A stretch of 64,000 bases of DNA from the NCBI RefSeq assembly GCF_000375425.1, contig NZ_AQXG01000010.1:60706-124705 (forward strand), read 5' to 3'. Positions within the stretch are counted from its first letter, which is position 1. The number at the start of each line of letters is the position of its first letter. The stretch comes from Gracilimonas tropica DSM 19535. Its GTDB lineage: Bacteria; Bacteroidota; Rhodothermia; Balneolales; Balneolaceae. This document shows positions 26,723 through 35,469 of this stretch, one piece after another. The position numbers and the translations under genes were made by a program. Under the pieces are notes generated by a model, which had not been told where the DNA came from, ran no database searches, and was given only the letters and a program-made list of their open reading frames with translations.

Positions 26723-27259
26723 TTATCCTTCAAATAAGGTAACCGGTATCAGCCCATCCATCCCTGAGTAATCACGGGCTGAAGAATACCTCCAATCTTC
26801 AGGCTTGTCGACAAACCCACTCTTAACTGGATTGAAATGAACGTATTCCATTTTTTGAGCCACCATTTTATTAGAAATGAGTTGTTTTGGATGTAGCCCT
26901 TCCTCCCAAACTTGATACGTTCTGCCCACTTTGTGATTGCGCTTATTGAATTTCAATTTCGTTAGCCAGCGAGAATGTCCATTGTCTTTTAGATAAGTAA
27001 GGATTCTCCGTGCTGCATAAGACTTAGTAAGCCTGAGACTGTTAGAAAGATCATCACTCTTTACAATAGCATGAAAATGATTGGGCATAATTACATATGA
27101 ATAGAGGATCACGTTTTTGTTTTGTTGCATAAAAACGAATTGATCCAACAGGATTTGTGCAACCTGAGGTTTACAAAGTATTGGTAATTCTTCAAGAATC
27201 GTACTTGTGATGAAATATGGATAGTATGATTCGTGAAATTTGTAGCGGCTTCTTCCCAT
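26723..27259 (-). CDS. REP-associated tyrosine transposase (RAYT-2)
   Basis: 178 residues from ATG 27259. Y1/HUH signatures: HFH at 61-63 in VIMPNHFHAIVK and Tyr139 in EYVHFNPVKSGFV, the H-x-NPV form that separates RAYTs from IS200. A WRYSSARDY segment lies near the C-terminus. The gene stands alone, bracketed by ACC/GGT palindromes (26653-26699 and 27310-27354), the expected layout of a RAYT that handles its cognate repeats. It is intact. Confidence 0.88.
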   Translation of the reverse strand: MGRSRYKFHESYYPYFITSTILEELPILCKPQVAQILLDQFVFMQQNKNVILYSYVIMPNHFHAIVKSDDLSNSLRLTKSYAARRILTYLKDNGHSRWLTKLKFNKRNHKVGRTYQVWEEGLHPKQLISNKMVAQKMEYVHFNPVKSGFVDKPEDWRYSSARDYSGMDGLIPVTLFEG

Positions 27260-27309
27260 GTTTTTACTTAGTAAGAGCGATGAGATGCGTATTCCTTACA
27301 AACTTTTTT

Positions 27310-27390
27310 GGACCAGGTGGTCCATCAATGCATTCCCAACCGGGTGGTTGGGAACGAGCTTGAGCTCCTGTCGACAAAGAGCCTCAGGTA
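27310..27390. repeat. Palindromic repeats on the 5' side of RAYT-2
   Basis: GGACC-AGGT-GGTCC (27310-27323) and TTCCCAACC-GGGT-GGTTGGGAA (27333-27354) form clean hairpins. A looser repeat around GAGCCTCAGGTACAGGGCTC follows to about 27390. Together with 26653-26699 they bracket the transposase gene. Confidence 0.8.
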
Positions 27391-27509
27391 CAGGGCTCAA
27401 GGGAGAGTTTGTTTGTTTCACTATATCACCAAATCCCTATATCACTATACTACAAACTTCACCGAAAAGGCCGTATCTTTAAGGCTTGAATCAAGCTGAA
27501 CGAGACATT

Positions 27510-29117
27510 ATGAGCACGGCCACTGCCGAATCCCAAATTACAAAAGAGGCGAAAAAACGACGCACCTTCGCCATCATATCACACCCCGATGCCGGGAAAA
27601 CTACCCTCACCGAAAAGCTGTTGCTGTATGGTGGAGCCCTGCACGAGGCCGGTTCCATCCGTGCCCGAAAAGCAAGTCGCCACGCTGCTTCCGACTGGAT
27701 GTCGATAGAGCAGGAGCGTGGGATTTCGGTGACTTCCTCCGTACTTCGTTTTGAGAAAGACGATATCAAATACAACCTGTTGGATACACCCGGCCACAAA
27801 GACTTTTCTGAAGATACGCTTCGTACGCTGGTTGCCGCAGACAGTGGTTTGATGGTGATTGACGTTGCCAAAGGCGTTGAGGAGCAAACCGAGAAGTTGT
27901 TTGAAGTTTGTAAGCTGCGTGAAGTGCCGGTGATCACTTTTGTGAATAAATGTGACCGCCCCGGTATGGAGCCGCTGGAAGTGCTCAGTAATATCGAGAA
28001 TAAGCTGGGGATTGAAGCCGTGCCGGCAAGTTGGCCGATGGGCTATGGGCAAAAATTTCAGGGCATCTACGATGTGATCGAGAAGAAAGTGCACATGTAT
28101 CAAAAAACAGAGCATGGTGCAAAAAAAGCGGTCACGGAAATATTGGATCTGGAGGATGCACTGGCAAAATCCTCCATGTCGGATGTTGAAAAAGAAGCCT
28201 TTGAAGAAGAGGTAATGCTTATTGACGATATGTACGAAAGCATGGATCGCGAAGCCTACGCCACCGGAAAAGTAACTCCGGTTTTCTTCGGTTCAGCCCT
28301 GCATAACTTTGGATTGGATGTATTCCTGAATTACTTCCATCAGCTGGCTCCCCATCCGCAGCAGTACAAAACGCCTGATGGAGTTGTTCGTGACCTGAAT
28401 GACGGTTTTTCCGGTTTCATCTTTAAAATGCAGGCCAACATGAATCCTGATCACCGGGATTGTGCGGCCTTTATTCGTGTTGCTTCCGGGAAGTTTGAAC
28501 GTGGCCAACAGGTGACGGTCGCAGGTATCAACAAGAAAGTTAAAATGTCGACCCCGCATACGCTGATGGGCGACGACAGGCAACTTATGGAAGAAGCCTA
28601 TCCCGGCGATATCGTTTCGATCTTCAATCCCGGTTCATTCCGTATTGGCAGTACGATCTATGAATCCAATGAAGTGAAGTTCGATGTGATTCCATTGTTT
28701 ACGCCCGAGCATTTTCAGAAAGTGGCGACCAAAGATCCTTTCAAACGAAAACAGTTACGTGAAGGACTGAAGCAGCTTTCTGAGGAAGGGGTGGTTCACG
28801 TATTTGAAGTGCCCAATGGCGTCGGAAATGAGTTGTTGCTGGGAACCGTAGGTGTACTTCAGTTTGAAGTTGTAGAGCATCGCATGTTGGCAGAATATGG
28901 TGTAGAGCTCATCAAAACGCCGGTTTCCTATTTCTGTGCGCGGTGGCTTCCAAACGGGCGAGATGATGTGATCGAGAAGCTTGAAGCGAGCTATTCAACC
29001 CACGTGACCAAAGACATGGAAGAGAACCCCATCGTGTTGTTTGATTCGCAATATGCGTTGAGTCAGGCCGAAGAGAAAGTGGGAGCGGAGAACCTGTTTA
29101 AGTTTAAGCAAGGTTAA
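27510..29117 (+). CDS. prfC: Peptide chain release factor 3
   Basis: The ATG at 27510 (MSTATAESQI) is chosen over a TTG at 27486 because the first eight codons add nothing seen in the family. The protein (535 residues) is a translational GTPase that recycles RF1/RF2: G1 SHPDAGKTTLTEKLL, G3 DTPGHKDFSEDT, G4 NKCDR. The switch region ERGISVTSSV fits RF3, and the domain II-III core is present (FSGFIFKMQANMNP). It stands alone downstream of the RAYT-2 region. Confidence 0.95.
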   Translation: MSTATAESQITKEAKKRRTFAIISHPDAGKTTLTEKLLLYGGALHEAGSIRARKASRHAASDWMSIEQERGISVTSSVLRFEKDDIKYNLLDTPGHKDFSEDTLRTLVAADSGLMVIDVAKGVEEQTEKLFEVCKLREVPVITFVNKCDRPGMEPLEVLSNIENKLGIEAVPASWPMGYGQKFQGIYDVIEKKVHMYQKTEHGAKKAVTEILDLEDALAKSSMSDVEKEAFEEEVMLIDDMYESMDREAYATGKVTPVFFGSALHNFGLDVFLNYFHQLAPHPQQYKTPDGVVRDLNDGFSGFIFKMQANMNPDHRDCAAFIRVASGKFERGQQVTVAGINKKVKMSTPHTLMGDDRQLMEEAYPGDIVSIFNPGSFRIGSTIYESNEVKFDVIPLFTPEHFQKVATKDPFKRKQLREGLKQLSEEGVVHVFEVPNGVGNELLLGTVGVLQFEVVEHRMLAEYGVELIKTPVSYFCARWLPNGRDDVIEKLEASYSTHVTKDMEENPIVLFDSQYALSQAEEKVGAENLFKFKQG

Positions 29118-29456
29118 TTTTCGCACAGAAATCAGTAAAAATTTTTAAGAAAAAATTTTAAAACCTCTCCTTTTTCCCAGATTGAGAGGCCTTCTTATAT
29201 CAAATCACAAACGCGGGAAAAATATCTTCTCGACTATTTCTTTGGAAAACCGCTTCCAATTTTAATTTGCAGAGATGCAACTAAGTTCATGATTTCATAA
29301 CACAAAAAATTCATCTGACCTATACAAACCGGCTGTTAAGTTGCTTAATTTTAGAGGGTATAATACAAGCGGTTCTGATTACCTTTTCTCCATTCGGCTC
29401 ATCTAAAACACAGAATCCTTTGAAAATAATTCAACAACTTACGACGACTACATTCC
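29118..29456. other. AT-rich intergenic stretch with no recognised gene
   Basis: The only structure seen is a weak stem CCTCTC/GAGAGG (29164-29189) without a T-tract, which could end prfC. No RNA gene or small ORF with support was found. The sulP promoter must lie here. Confidence 0.5.
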
Positions 29457-30986
29457 ATGAAGAAGTACTTAGACCTCTTTGGTCTTAATGATAAAATTGA
29501 TTACAAAACAGAAGTTTTAGCAGGTTTAACCGTATCCATGGCGCTTATCCCGGAAGCTGTGGCATTTGCCATGATTGCCGGACTTTCTCCTCTTACGGGT
29601 TTGTACGCTGCTTTTATGATGGGTTTGGTAACGTCTGTTATTGGCGGGCGCCCGGGCATGATTTCCGGGGCAACAGGAGCGGTAGCCGTGGTTTTGGTAT
29701 CATTGGCCATTTCACACGGACCGGAATACATTTTTGCGGCCGTTGTATTAGCAGGATTGATTCAGGTGGGTGCCGGAATGCTGAAGCTTGGAAAGCTGAT
29801 GCGCCTCGTTCCTCATCCCGTAATTTTTGGATTTGTGAACGGTTTGGCCGTCATCATATTTATGTCGCAGCTCGATCAGTTTAAAACGCCATCCGGTGAA
29901 TGGATGACTGGCCAATCGCTCTATGTGTTGCTTGGATTGGTGGTTTTAACCATGGCCATTATTTGGGGACTTCCCAAATTCAGCAAGAAAATCCCCGCTT
30001 CCCTGGTCGCAATTTTAACCATCTTTGCGGTAGTGGTAGTCTTTGGAATTGAAACCAAAACCGTGGGTGATATTGCTTCCATTCAGGGCGGATTTCCTCC
30101 GTTTCACATTCCTCAAATTCCATTTACCTGGGAAGCTTTTATGGTGATTCTCCCCTATTCCGCAATCATAGCCGGAGTTGGGTTGATCGAAAGTTTGCTT
30201 ACTCTGAATATTATTGATGAAATTACCGAAACCCGTGGAAATGGAAATCAGGAAGCCATTGCACAGGGAACAGCGAATATCTTTTCAGGATTTTTTTCCG
30301 GAATGGGCGGTTGCGCTATGATCGGGCAGAGTTTGATCAACGTTTCATCAGGAGCACGAACTCGAATTTCCGGAATTGTAGCAGCGGTGATGTTGCTGGT
30401 ATTTATCATGTTTGGTTCCGGTTTGGTGGAACTGCTGCCTATGGCCGCACTCACCGGTTTGATGATTATGGTGGCAATCGGAACTTTTGAATGGGCCAGC
30501 TTGAAAACCTTCAACAAAATGCCGGTTTCCGATATTTTTGTGATGGTAACGGTGACTTTAGTTACAGCCGTACTTCATAACCTGGCACTGGCGGTTTTGG
30601 TTGGGGTGATTATTGCCGCACTGGTTTTTGCCTGGGATAACGCCAAGAGAATCCGTGCCCGCAAACACATTGATGAGGACGGAATCAAACACTACGAAAT
30701 CTACGGGCCGCTTTTCTTTGGTTCCATCACCGTATTCAATTCCAAGTTTGATGTGATGAATGATCCCAATGAGATCATCATCGATTTTAAAGAAAGTCGC
30801 GTGGTGGATATGTCGGCTATTGAAGCCTTGAACAAGATCACCGAGCGCTACAGCAAAGTAGGAAAAACGGTTCACCTAAAACATCTAAGCAAAGATTGCC
30901 GGCATCTTCTTCAAAATGCGGATGCCATTATCGATGTAAACGTAATGGAAGATCCAAGTTACAAAGTGGCTTTGGATAGAGTTTAA
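29457..30986 (+). CDS. SulP-family anion transporter with STAS domain
   Basis: 509 residues with about 12 hydrophobic segments. The SulP signature area is AGLTVSMALIPEAVAFAMIAG (parts: AGLTVSMALIPEAV, AFAMIAG) and SGFFSGMGGCAMIGQSLINV. The C-terminal STAS domain (about 400-509) contains IIIDFKESRVVDMSAIEAL. It carries sulfate, bicarbonate or another small anion across the inner membrane; the substrate is not evident. It is monocistronic, ending at a bidirectional terminator. Confidence 0.92.
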   Translation: MKKYLDLFGLNDKIDYKTEVLAGLTVSMALIPEAVAFAMIAGLSPLTGLYAAFMMGLVTSVIGGRPGMISGATGAVAVVLVSLAISHGPEYIFAAVVLAGLIQVGAGMLKLGKLMRLVPHPVIFGFVNGLAVIIFMSQLDQFKTPSGEWMTGQSLYVLLGLVVLTMAIIWGLPKFSKKIPASLVAILTIFAVVVVFGIETKTVGDIASIQGGFPPFHIPQIPFTWEAFMVILPYSAIIAGVGLIESLLTLNIIDEITETRGNGNQEAIAQGTANIFSGFFSGMGGCAMIGQSLINVSSGARTRISGIVAAVMLLVFIMFGSGLVELLPMAALTGLMIMVAIGTFEWASLKTFNKMPVSDIFVMVTVTLVTAVLHNLALAVLVGVIIAALVFAWDNAKRIRARKHIDEDGIKHYEIYGPLFFGSITVFNSKFDVMNDPNEIIIDFKESRVVDMSAIEALNKITERYSKVGKTVHLKHLSKDCRHLLQNADAIIDVNVMEDPSYKVALDRV

Positions 30987-30995
30987 GCCTATTTA

Positions 30996-31018
30996 AGAGG
31001 CTTGGTGTGAGCCTCTTC
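30996..31018 (+). terminator. Bidirectional terminator between sulP and the metzincin-like gene
   Basis: AAGAGGCT, loop TGGTGTG, AGCCTCTT, with T-rich sequence after it on the plus strand. It lies between convergent genes. Confidence 0.75.
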
Positions 31019-31024
31019 CTTCTT

Positions 31025-31816
31025 TTACTTTCCACCGTTGGCCTGAAGGTCGGCTACACAATTTTCATCCAAAGAAGGGATCTCTTCACCAAGAAACTGG
31101 TCAAATAATCCGGAGTTTTCCATGGCGTAATACATCAGGCAGTTGTCGTTGGTGCAGTGGTTTCCGTGTTCGTCATCCTGGTGGTCGGTCTGCATATCCG
31201 TACCCGATCCGGAGATATTCACCAACCCAAAAAGGTGTCCAAATTCATGCCGAAAAGAAACGGATTCTGTCAGCGACCTGGACGGTTGGTTTAATGCCGG
31301 TCCGCTCACCTGCTCATAAGTGCCCCCGAAAAAGGCAGCAGAGGTGTTGTAATAAGCAATTCCCAATACACTGCCATCCTCATAAGAACCATCCACGATG
31401 ATCATATAAGCCCGGAGAGTACTGTCATCTTCTTGGGTAAAATGATCCCGGTACTGACCTTCCAGCTCTCTGATCTCATTGGCGGTGTATGTGGATTGAT
31501 CCGATGAAGGTATTTGCGTTGGCTCCATCAAAGAAACAGAAGTTTTGTTGAGCCGCAGTTCCAAAAAAGATTTGAGATTGGTGAGGGCATCTTCATCAGG
31601 AGCAACACCCGGCATGTAATCAATTTCAACTTCGAGCTTGGTAAAGGATTCATCCGATAAAAAATCATTTGCTGATAACCCCGGGTTTTGGGTGTGAGGA
31701 TAAGTTATAGGGTCATCCTCATCGGGGTCGGGCCCGGTGTTGTCAAGACAACCGGTAAAACTTAACGTAAACAGTAAAAGTGTGGGGAGAATATATAAGC
31801 GTATCAAGGACTTCAT
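31025..31816 (-). CDS. Membrane-anchored metzincin-like metalloprotease (archaemetzincin-related)
   Basis: 263 residues. Lipoprotein signal ending FTGC (Cys23), then an acidic linker. The active-site helix is HEFGHLFGLVN (190-200), followed by HC at 220-221, then C226 and M228, i.e. HCx4CxM. This equals the archaemetzincin pattern HExxHxxGxxHCx4CxM with about 20 residues inserted before the third His. The protein should be a zinc peptidase on the outer face of a membrane. Related membrane metalloproteases with this insertion are recalled from Flavobacteriia. Confidence 0.75.
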   Translation of the reverse strand: MKSLIRLYILPTLLLFTLSFTGCLDNTGPDPDEDDPITYPHTQNPGLSANDFLSDESFTKLEVEIDYMPGVAPDEDALTNLKSFLELRLNKTSVSLMEPTQIPSSDQSTYTANEIRELEGQYRDHFTQEDDSTLRAYMIIVDGSYEDGSVLGIAYYNTSAAFFGGTYEQVSGPALNQPSRSLTESVSFRHEFGHLFGLVNISGSGTDMQTDHQDDEHGNHCTNDNCLMYYAMENSGLFDQFLGEEIPSLDENCVADLQANGGK

Positions 31817-31933
31817 TGAACGTATTCTTTTTTTGATTATTCATTGTAATTAAATGCCTTTCAGCGACTTATTGTTCCATAAATGAGATAGAGAAATTCT
31901 TTCTAATATGGTTAGATATGTGTAATTTATGTT

Positions 31934-33019
31934 ATGAATTCAGCTTTCCCCATACGCAAAATCATCCATGTAGATATGGATGCTTTTTATGCCGCCGTTG
32001 AGCAGCGGGATCATCCCGAATTGCGAGGAAAGCCGGTAATTGTGGGCGGTTCCCCAAGTGGACGGGGAGTGGTGGCTACAGCCAGTTATGAAGCCAGAAA
32101 GTTTGGAGTGCATTCAGCTATGCCGGCCTCAAAAGCAGTACGTCTTTGTCCACATGGAATTTTCGTGAAAGCCCGTTTTGATGCCTATAAAAAAGCCTCA
32201 CAGCAAATACGGGAGATCTTTTTTGAATACACCGATCTGGTGGAACCACTTTCTCTGGATGAAGCTTTTTTGGATGTCACTGAAAATCACAAAGGACTTC
32301 CATCTGCTACGCTCATAGCAAAAGAGATCAAAGAGAAGATCTACGAGGTTACTAAATTGACGGCTTCAGCAGGAGTTGCTCACAATAAATTCCTGGCAAA
32401 AGTGGCTTCAGATGTAAACAAACCCAATGGACTCACACTCATCACCCCGGAAAAAGCAGAGGCTTTTTTGGAAGAACTGCCCATCGAGGACTTCTTTGGA
32501 GTAGGAAAAGCAACGCAGAAAAAAATGCATGCCGTGGGAATTAAATCCGGGGCAGACCTTAAAGAGTGGACGGAAATTGACCTGGTGAAAGCCTTCGGGA
32601 AATCGGGACGGTTTTATTATCGGATTGTTCGGGGTATTGACCATCGGGAGGTGAAGCCGCATCGGGTGCGGAAATCATATGGCAAAGAGCGCACTTTTTC
32701 GGAAGACATCGACAGCCTGGAGTGGATCCATAATTTTCTGGATGAATTAGCGCAGACGATAGCTGAAGGCATGAAGAAGATCAATGCAGCCGGAAAGACC
32801 ATCACCCTGAAAGTACGTTATGATGATTTTGATACCATAACCCGAAGTTATTCGCTTCCGCATCACACCAACCGCTATCGGGATATCACGGATGTAGTTC
32901 GGAAGTTACTGGAGGAAACCGAAGTGGGAAGCCGGCCGGTGCGTTTGTTGGGAATCACGCTATCCAATCTAAACCTAAATGAGGAAACTGTTTGGGAGCA
33001 GCTCGAATTTTCTTTTTAG
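31934..33019 (+). CDS. dinB: DNA polymerase IV
   Basis: 361 residues; Y-family translesion polymerase. The N-terminal MDAFYAAVEQRDHPELRGKPVIVGG (parts: MDAFYAAVEQRD, HPELRGKPVIVGG) holds the first metal-binding Asp, and SLDEAFLDVTEN holds the second Asp/Glu pair. A helix-hairpin-helix thumb and the little-finger domain (KSYGKERTFSEDI) follow. The C-terminus ends LEFSF; no clear QLxLF clamp motif. It is divergent from the metzincin gene and separated from fabI by a long inverted repeat. Confidence 0.95.
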   Translation: MNSAFPIRKIIHVDMDAFYAAVEQRDHPELRGKPVIVGGSPSGRGVVATASYEARKFGVHSAMPASKAVRLCPHGIFVKARFDAYKKASQQIREIFFEYTDLVEPLSLDEAFLDVTENHKGLPSATLIAKEIKEKIYEVTKLTASAGVAHNKFLAKVASDVNKPNGLTLITPEKAEAFLEELPIEDFFGVGKATQKKMHAVGIKSGADLKEWTEIDLVKAFGKSGRFYYRIVRGIDHREVKPHRVRKSYGKERTFSEDIDSLEWIHNFLDELAQTIAEGMKKINAAGKTITLKVRYDDFDTITRSYSLPHHTNRYRDITDVVRKLLEETEVGSRPVRLLGITLSNLNLNEETVWEQLEFSF

Positions 33020-33036
33020 TACATAGGTACTAATGT

Positions 33037-33081
33037 GTTTCGGAGTTACAGCGTTGAAATCTATCACTGTAACTCCGAAAC
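33037..33081. repeat. Perfect 15-bp-stem inverted repeat between dinB and fabI
   Basis: GTTTCGGAGTTACAG (33037-33051) and CTGTAACTCCGAAAC (33067-33081) are exact complements with a 15-base loop. No T-tract follows. It may terminate dinB, act as an operator upstream of fabI, or be a mobile palindrome; no other copy was noticed in the window. Confidence 0.75.
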
Positions 33082-33174
33082 GCTTAAACACCATCGCACT
33101 TTCTGCACTATCATTTTACCGAGATTATCGTGAATTTCCCCGCGTACCATTCAACAATAAGAAACTGACAAAAA

Positions 33175-34008
33175 ATGAGTGACGGTTACGGATTATTAAA
33201 AGGAAAAAAAGGAATTATTTTTGGTGCTTTGGATGAGCGAAGTATCGCCTGGCGAATTGCTCTGGCTTGTAAACGGGAAGGCGCAGATTTTGTATTAACA
33301 AACGCCCCGGTTGCCCTTCGTCTGGGAGCCCTGGATGCATTAGGAGAAGAAACAGGCGCCCCTATCATCCCCTGTGATGTAACCAAAGACGATGAGATCC
33401 AGGACTTGATGAATCAAACCAAAGAACACCTGGGTGGCGGCGTTGATTTTATTTTACACGCAGTGGGAATGTCTCCAAATGTTCGCAAGAAAAAAGAATA
33501 CACCGACCTGAATTATAATTGGTTACAACAAACACTCGATATCTCAGCGATCTCATTGCATCGGGTTCTTCACCATGCCGATGAAATGGATATGCTGAAT
33601 GATGGCGGTAGCGTGGTGGCGCTTTCCTATATCGGGGCACAACGGATTTTCTCCAAATATTCGGATATGAATGATGCCAAAGCACTGCTGGAAAGCATCG
33701 CCCGAAATTACGGAAGTCGCCTGGCAAAACGAGGCATTCGGGTGAATACGGTTTCTCAGGCCCCAACTAAAACTTCGGCTGGAACCGGAATCAAAGGTTT
33801 TGATGGCATGTACACTTTTGCCGACAAAATTGCTCCAATGGGAAATCCATCTGCGGATGAATGTGCAGATTACTGCGTGACATTATTCTCTGATCTGACT
33901 CGTAAAGTCACCATGCAGAATCTCTACCACGACGGCGGATTTGTAACGGCAGGAATTTCTGAGGAAATGATCGACGACCTTGCCAAACTGTATTCTGACG
34001 AAGACTAA
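33175..34008 (+). CDS. fabI: Enoyl-[acyl-carrier-protein] reductase FabI
   Basis: 277 residues; NADH-dependent reductase that completes each cycle of fatty acid elongation. Features are GIIFGALDERSIAWRIALA (NAD binding, with the FabI-type R-SIAW), ILHAVGMSP, and the Tyr-x6-Lys pair in KYSDMNDAK. RVNTVSQAPTKTSAGTGI forms the substrate loop. Length is slightly above the family mean. ruvC follows 15 bases later, so they may be co-transcribed. Confidence 0.93.
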   Translation: MSDGYGLLKGKKGIIFGALDERSIAWRIALACKREGADFVLTNAPVALRLGALDALGEETGAPIIPCDVTKDDEIQDLMNQTKEHLGGGVDFILHAVGMSPNVRKKKEYTDLNYNWLQQTLDISAISLHRVLHHADEMDMLNDGGSVVALSYIGAQRIFSKYSDMNDAKALLESIARNYGSRLAKRGIRVNTVSQAPTKTSAGTGIKGFDGMYTFADKIAPMGNPSADECADYCVTLFSDLTRKVTMQNLYHDGGFVTAGISEEMIDDLAKLYSDED

Positions 34009-34023
34009 TCTCAAATTTGCACT

Positions 34024-34599
34024 ATGCCTGATGTTATCCTCGGCATTGATCCCGGTTCCCGAAATACAGGCTATGCCCTGCTGACGGAAGAAAATGGAAA
34101 GCTGATCGCCTTGCGGTGTGATGTAATCCGTATGGCCGATATAGATGATCATGCCGAGCGATTACAGGTGATTTTTGAGAAAATCTCAGGCGTCATTCGT
34201 TCCAATAAACCCACAGCGTGTGCAGTTGAAACGCCGGTTTATGGGGTTGATCCCATGGCTATGTTGAAGTTGGGTCGTGCTCAGGCCGCTGCTATGCTGG
34301 CCATTACCAACAACGGACTTCAGGCGGTGGAATATTTCCCAAAAGTGGTGAAGAAATCCATCACCGGAAACGGAAATGCCAGCAAAGAGCAGGTGGCTTT
34401 TATGCTGAATAAAATGGTGAAACTGCCGGATGAAAAACTCTCGAATGATGCTACCGATGCCTTGGCTGTAGCCTGGTGTCATTTGATGAAAGGCAAAGGA
34501 ATTCCCGGGTCAACCAAAAAGAAAACCCACCAGAATAACGCCAAAGGAGACTGGGCCAGTTTTGTGGCCGATAATCCGGATCGTGTGAAGGGAATGTAG
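34024..34599 (+). CDS. ruvC: Holliday junction resolvase RuvC
   Basis: 191 residues; endonuclease that cuts Holliday junctions. Catalytic acids are seen as Asp9 (GIDPGSRNTGY), Glu69 (AVETPVYG), Asp142 and Asp145 (NDATDALAVAWCH). About 30 basic residues extend beyond the usual core at the C-terminus. ruvA lies 188 bases downstream, separated by palindromic repeats; ruvB is not in this window. Confidence 0.95.
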   Translation: MPDVILGIDPGSRNTGYALLTEENGKLIALRCDVIRMADIDDHAERLQVIFEKISGVIRSNKPTACAVETPVYGVDPMAMLKLGRAQAAAMLAITNNGLQAVEYFPKVVKKSITGNGNASKEQVAFMLNKMVKLPDEKLSNDATDALAVAWCHLMKGKGIPGSTKKKTHQNNAKGDWASFVADNPDRVKGM

Positions 34600-34643
34600 T
34601 TTGTCCAAGCGGTCGCTTGAACAAGTTTGATTCGGTTAAAAGT

Positions 34644-34754
34644 TTGAGGCAGAGCCTCAATTATGCATTCCGAAGCAGAGCAGCGGAACGAGGGTTTTAT
34701 TTCCGCATAATAGTGCAAAAATTTCACCCGGTCATTCCTGCGAAAGCGGGAATC
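34644..34754. repeat. Triloop palindromes and an ATTCC/GGAAT palindrome between ruvC and ruvA
   Basis: TTGAGGC-AGA-GCCTCAA (34644-34660) and TTCCGAAGC-AGA-GCAGCGGAA (34668-34688) belong to the AGA/TCT class. GTCATTCCTGCGAAAGCGGG at 34731-34750, continuing AATC, is a different, widely seen palindrome type; a related motif is at 55257-55282. The repeats split what is often a tight ruvC-ruvA unit. Confidence 0.75.
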
Positions 34755-34787
34755 TAATTGCTCAACAACGAACAAGATGGTTAAAAA

Positions 34788-35384
34788 ATGATCGCATTTT
34801 TAAAAGGATATATCGAAGAGAAACGAGAAGGTGAAGTCGTTTTAGATGTTAGCGGCGTGGGCTATTCGGTGGAAATCTCCTCCATCACGCAAGAGCAACT
34901 GGAAAGTGCCGGCTCGGAAGTGAAGCTGCTCATTTATCATCACATCACCGACAGCGACCAGCGATTATTCGGATTCTTTTCGACCGATGAAAAAGCGCTC
35001 TTCGAAAAGCTCATCACGGTAAAAGGTGTGGGGCCAAAATTAGGACTTACTATTTTATCCGGACTTCCTGCCAATCAGCTTATCGGAGCCATTACCAATG
35101 GAGAAGAAGCGACGCTCTCCAAAGTACCCGGAATTGGTAAGAAAACGGCGCAGCGCATTATCGTGGAGCTAAAAGATAAGCTGGCGGAATATGCAGCCTC
35201 AGCCGGCGTAACGCCGACGAGCTCTTCAGAATCAAGCATCACCGGAGAAGCTATTTCTGCGCTCGAAGCACTCGGATTCAAGAAAAAAGAATCGGAGCAA
35301 GCCGTAATGAAAGCTTTGAGAGAAACGGATGGTGAAGATGCTTCGGTCATTATCAAAAAAGCGCTGGCTAGTTTAAATAAGTAA
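34788..35384 (+). CDS. ruvA: Holliday junction branch migration protein RuvA
   Basis: 198 residues. N-terminal OB fold (MIAFLKGYIEEKREGEVVLD), two helix-hairpin-helix motifs (LITVKGVGPKLGLTIL and LSKVPGIGKKTAQRIIVEL), and a C-terminal domain that contacts RuvB (about 150-198). It binds Holliday junctions and loads RuvB. Length is typical. Confidence 0.95.
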   Translation: MIAFLKGYIEEKREGEVVLDVSGVGYSVEISSITQEQLESAGSEVKLLIYHHITDSDQRLFGFFSTDEKALFEKLITVKGVGPKLGLTILSGLPANQLIGAITNGEEATLSKVPGIGKKTAQRIIVELKDKLAEYAASAGVTPTSSSESSITGEAISALEALGFKKKESEQAVMKALRETDGEDASVIIKKALASLNK

Positions 35385-35408
35385 AGGGAATTCGGTAAAC
35401 ATTCGGCG

Positions 35409-35420
35409 GAATTGTATAAT
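35409..35420. promoter_or_regulatory. Candidate operator upstream of the first HMA-AraC regulator
   Basis: GAATTGTATAAT lies 50 bases before the regulator start and matches GAATTGTGTAAT at 38499-38510, upstream of the P-type ATPase gene, with one difference. The shared site at two members of one metal locus suggests a common regulator. Confidence 0.4.
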
Positions 35421-35469
35421 GCAGATTTGTTATGAATGCAGTTTCTTTTAGTTGTGTTAAATTAGTGCT

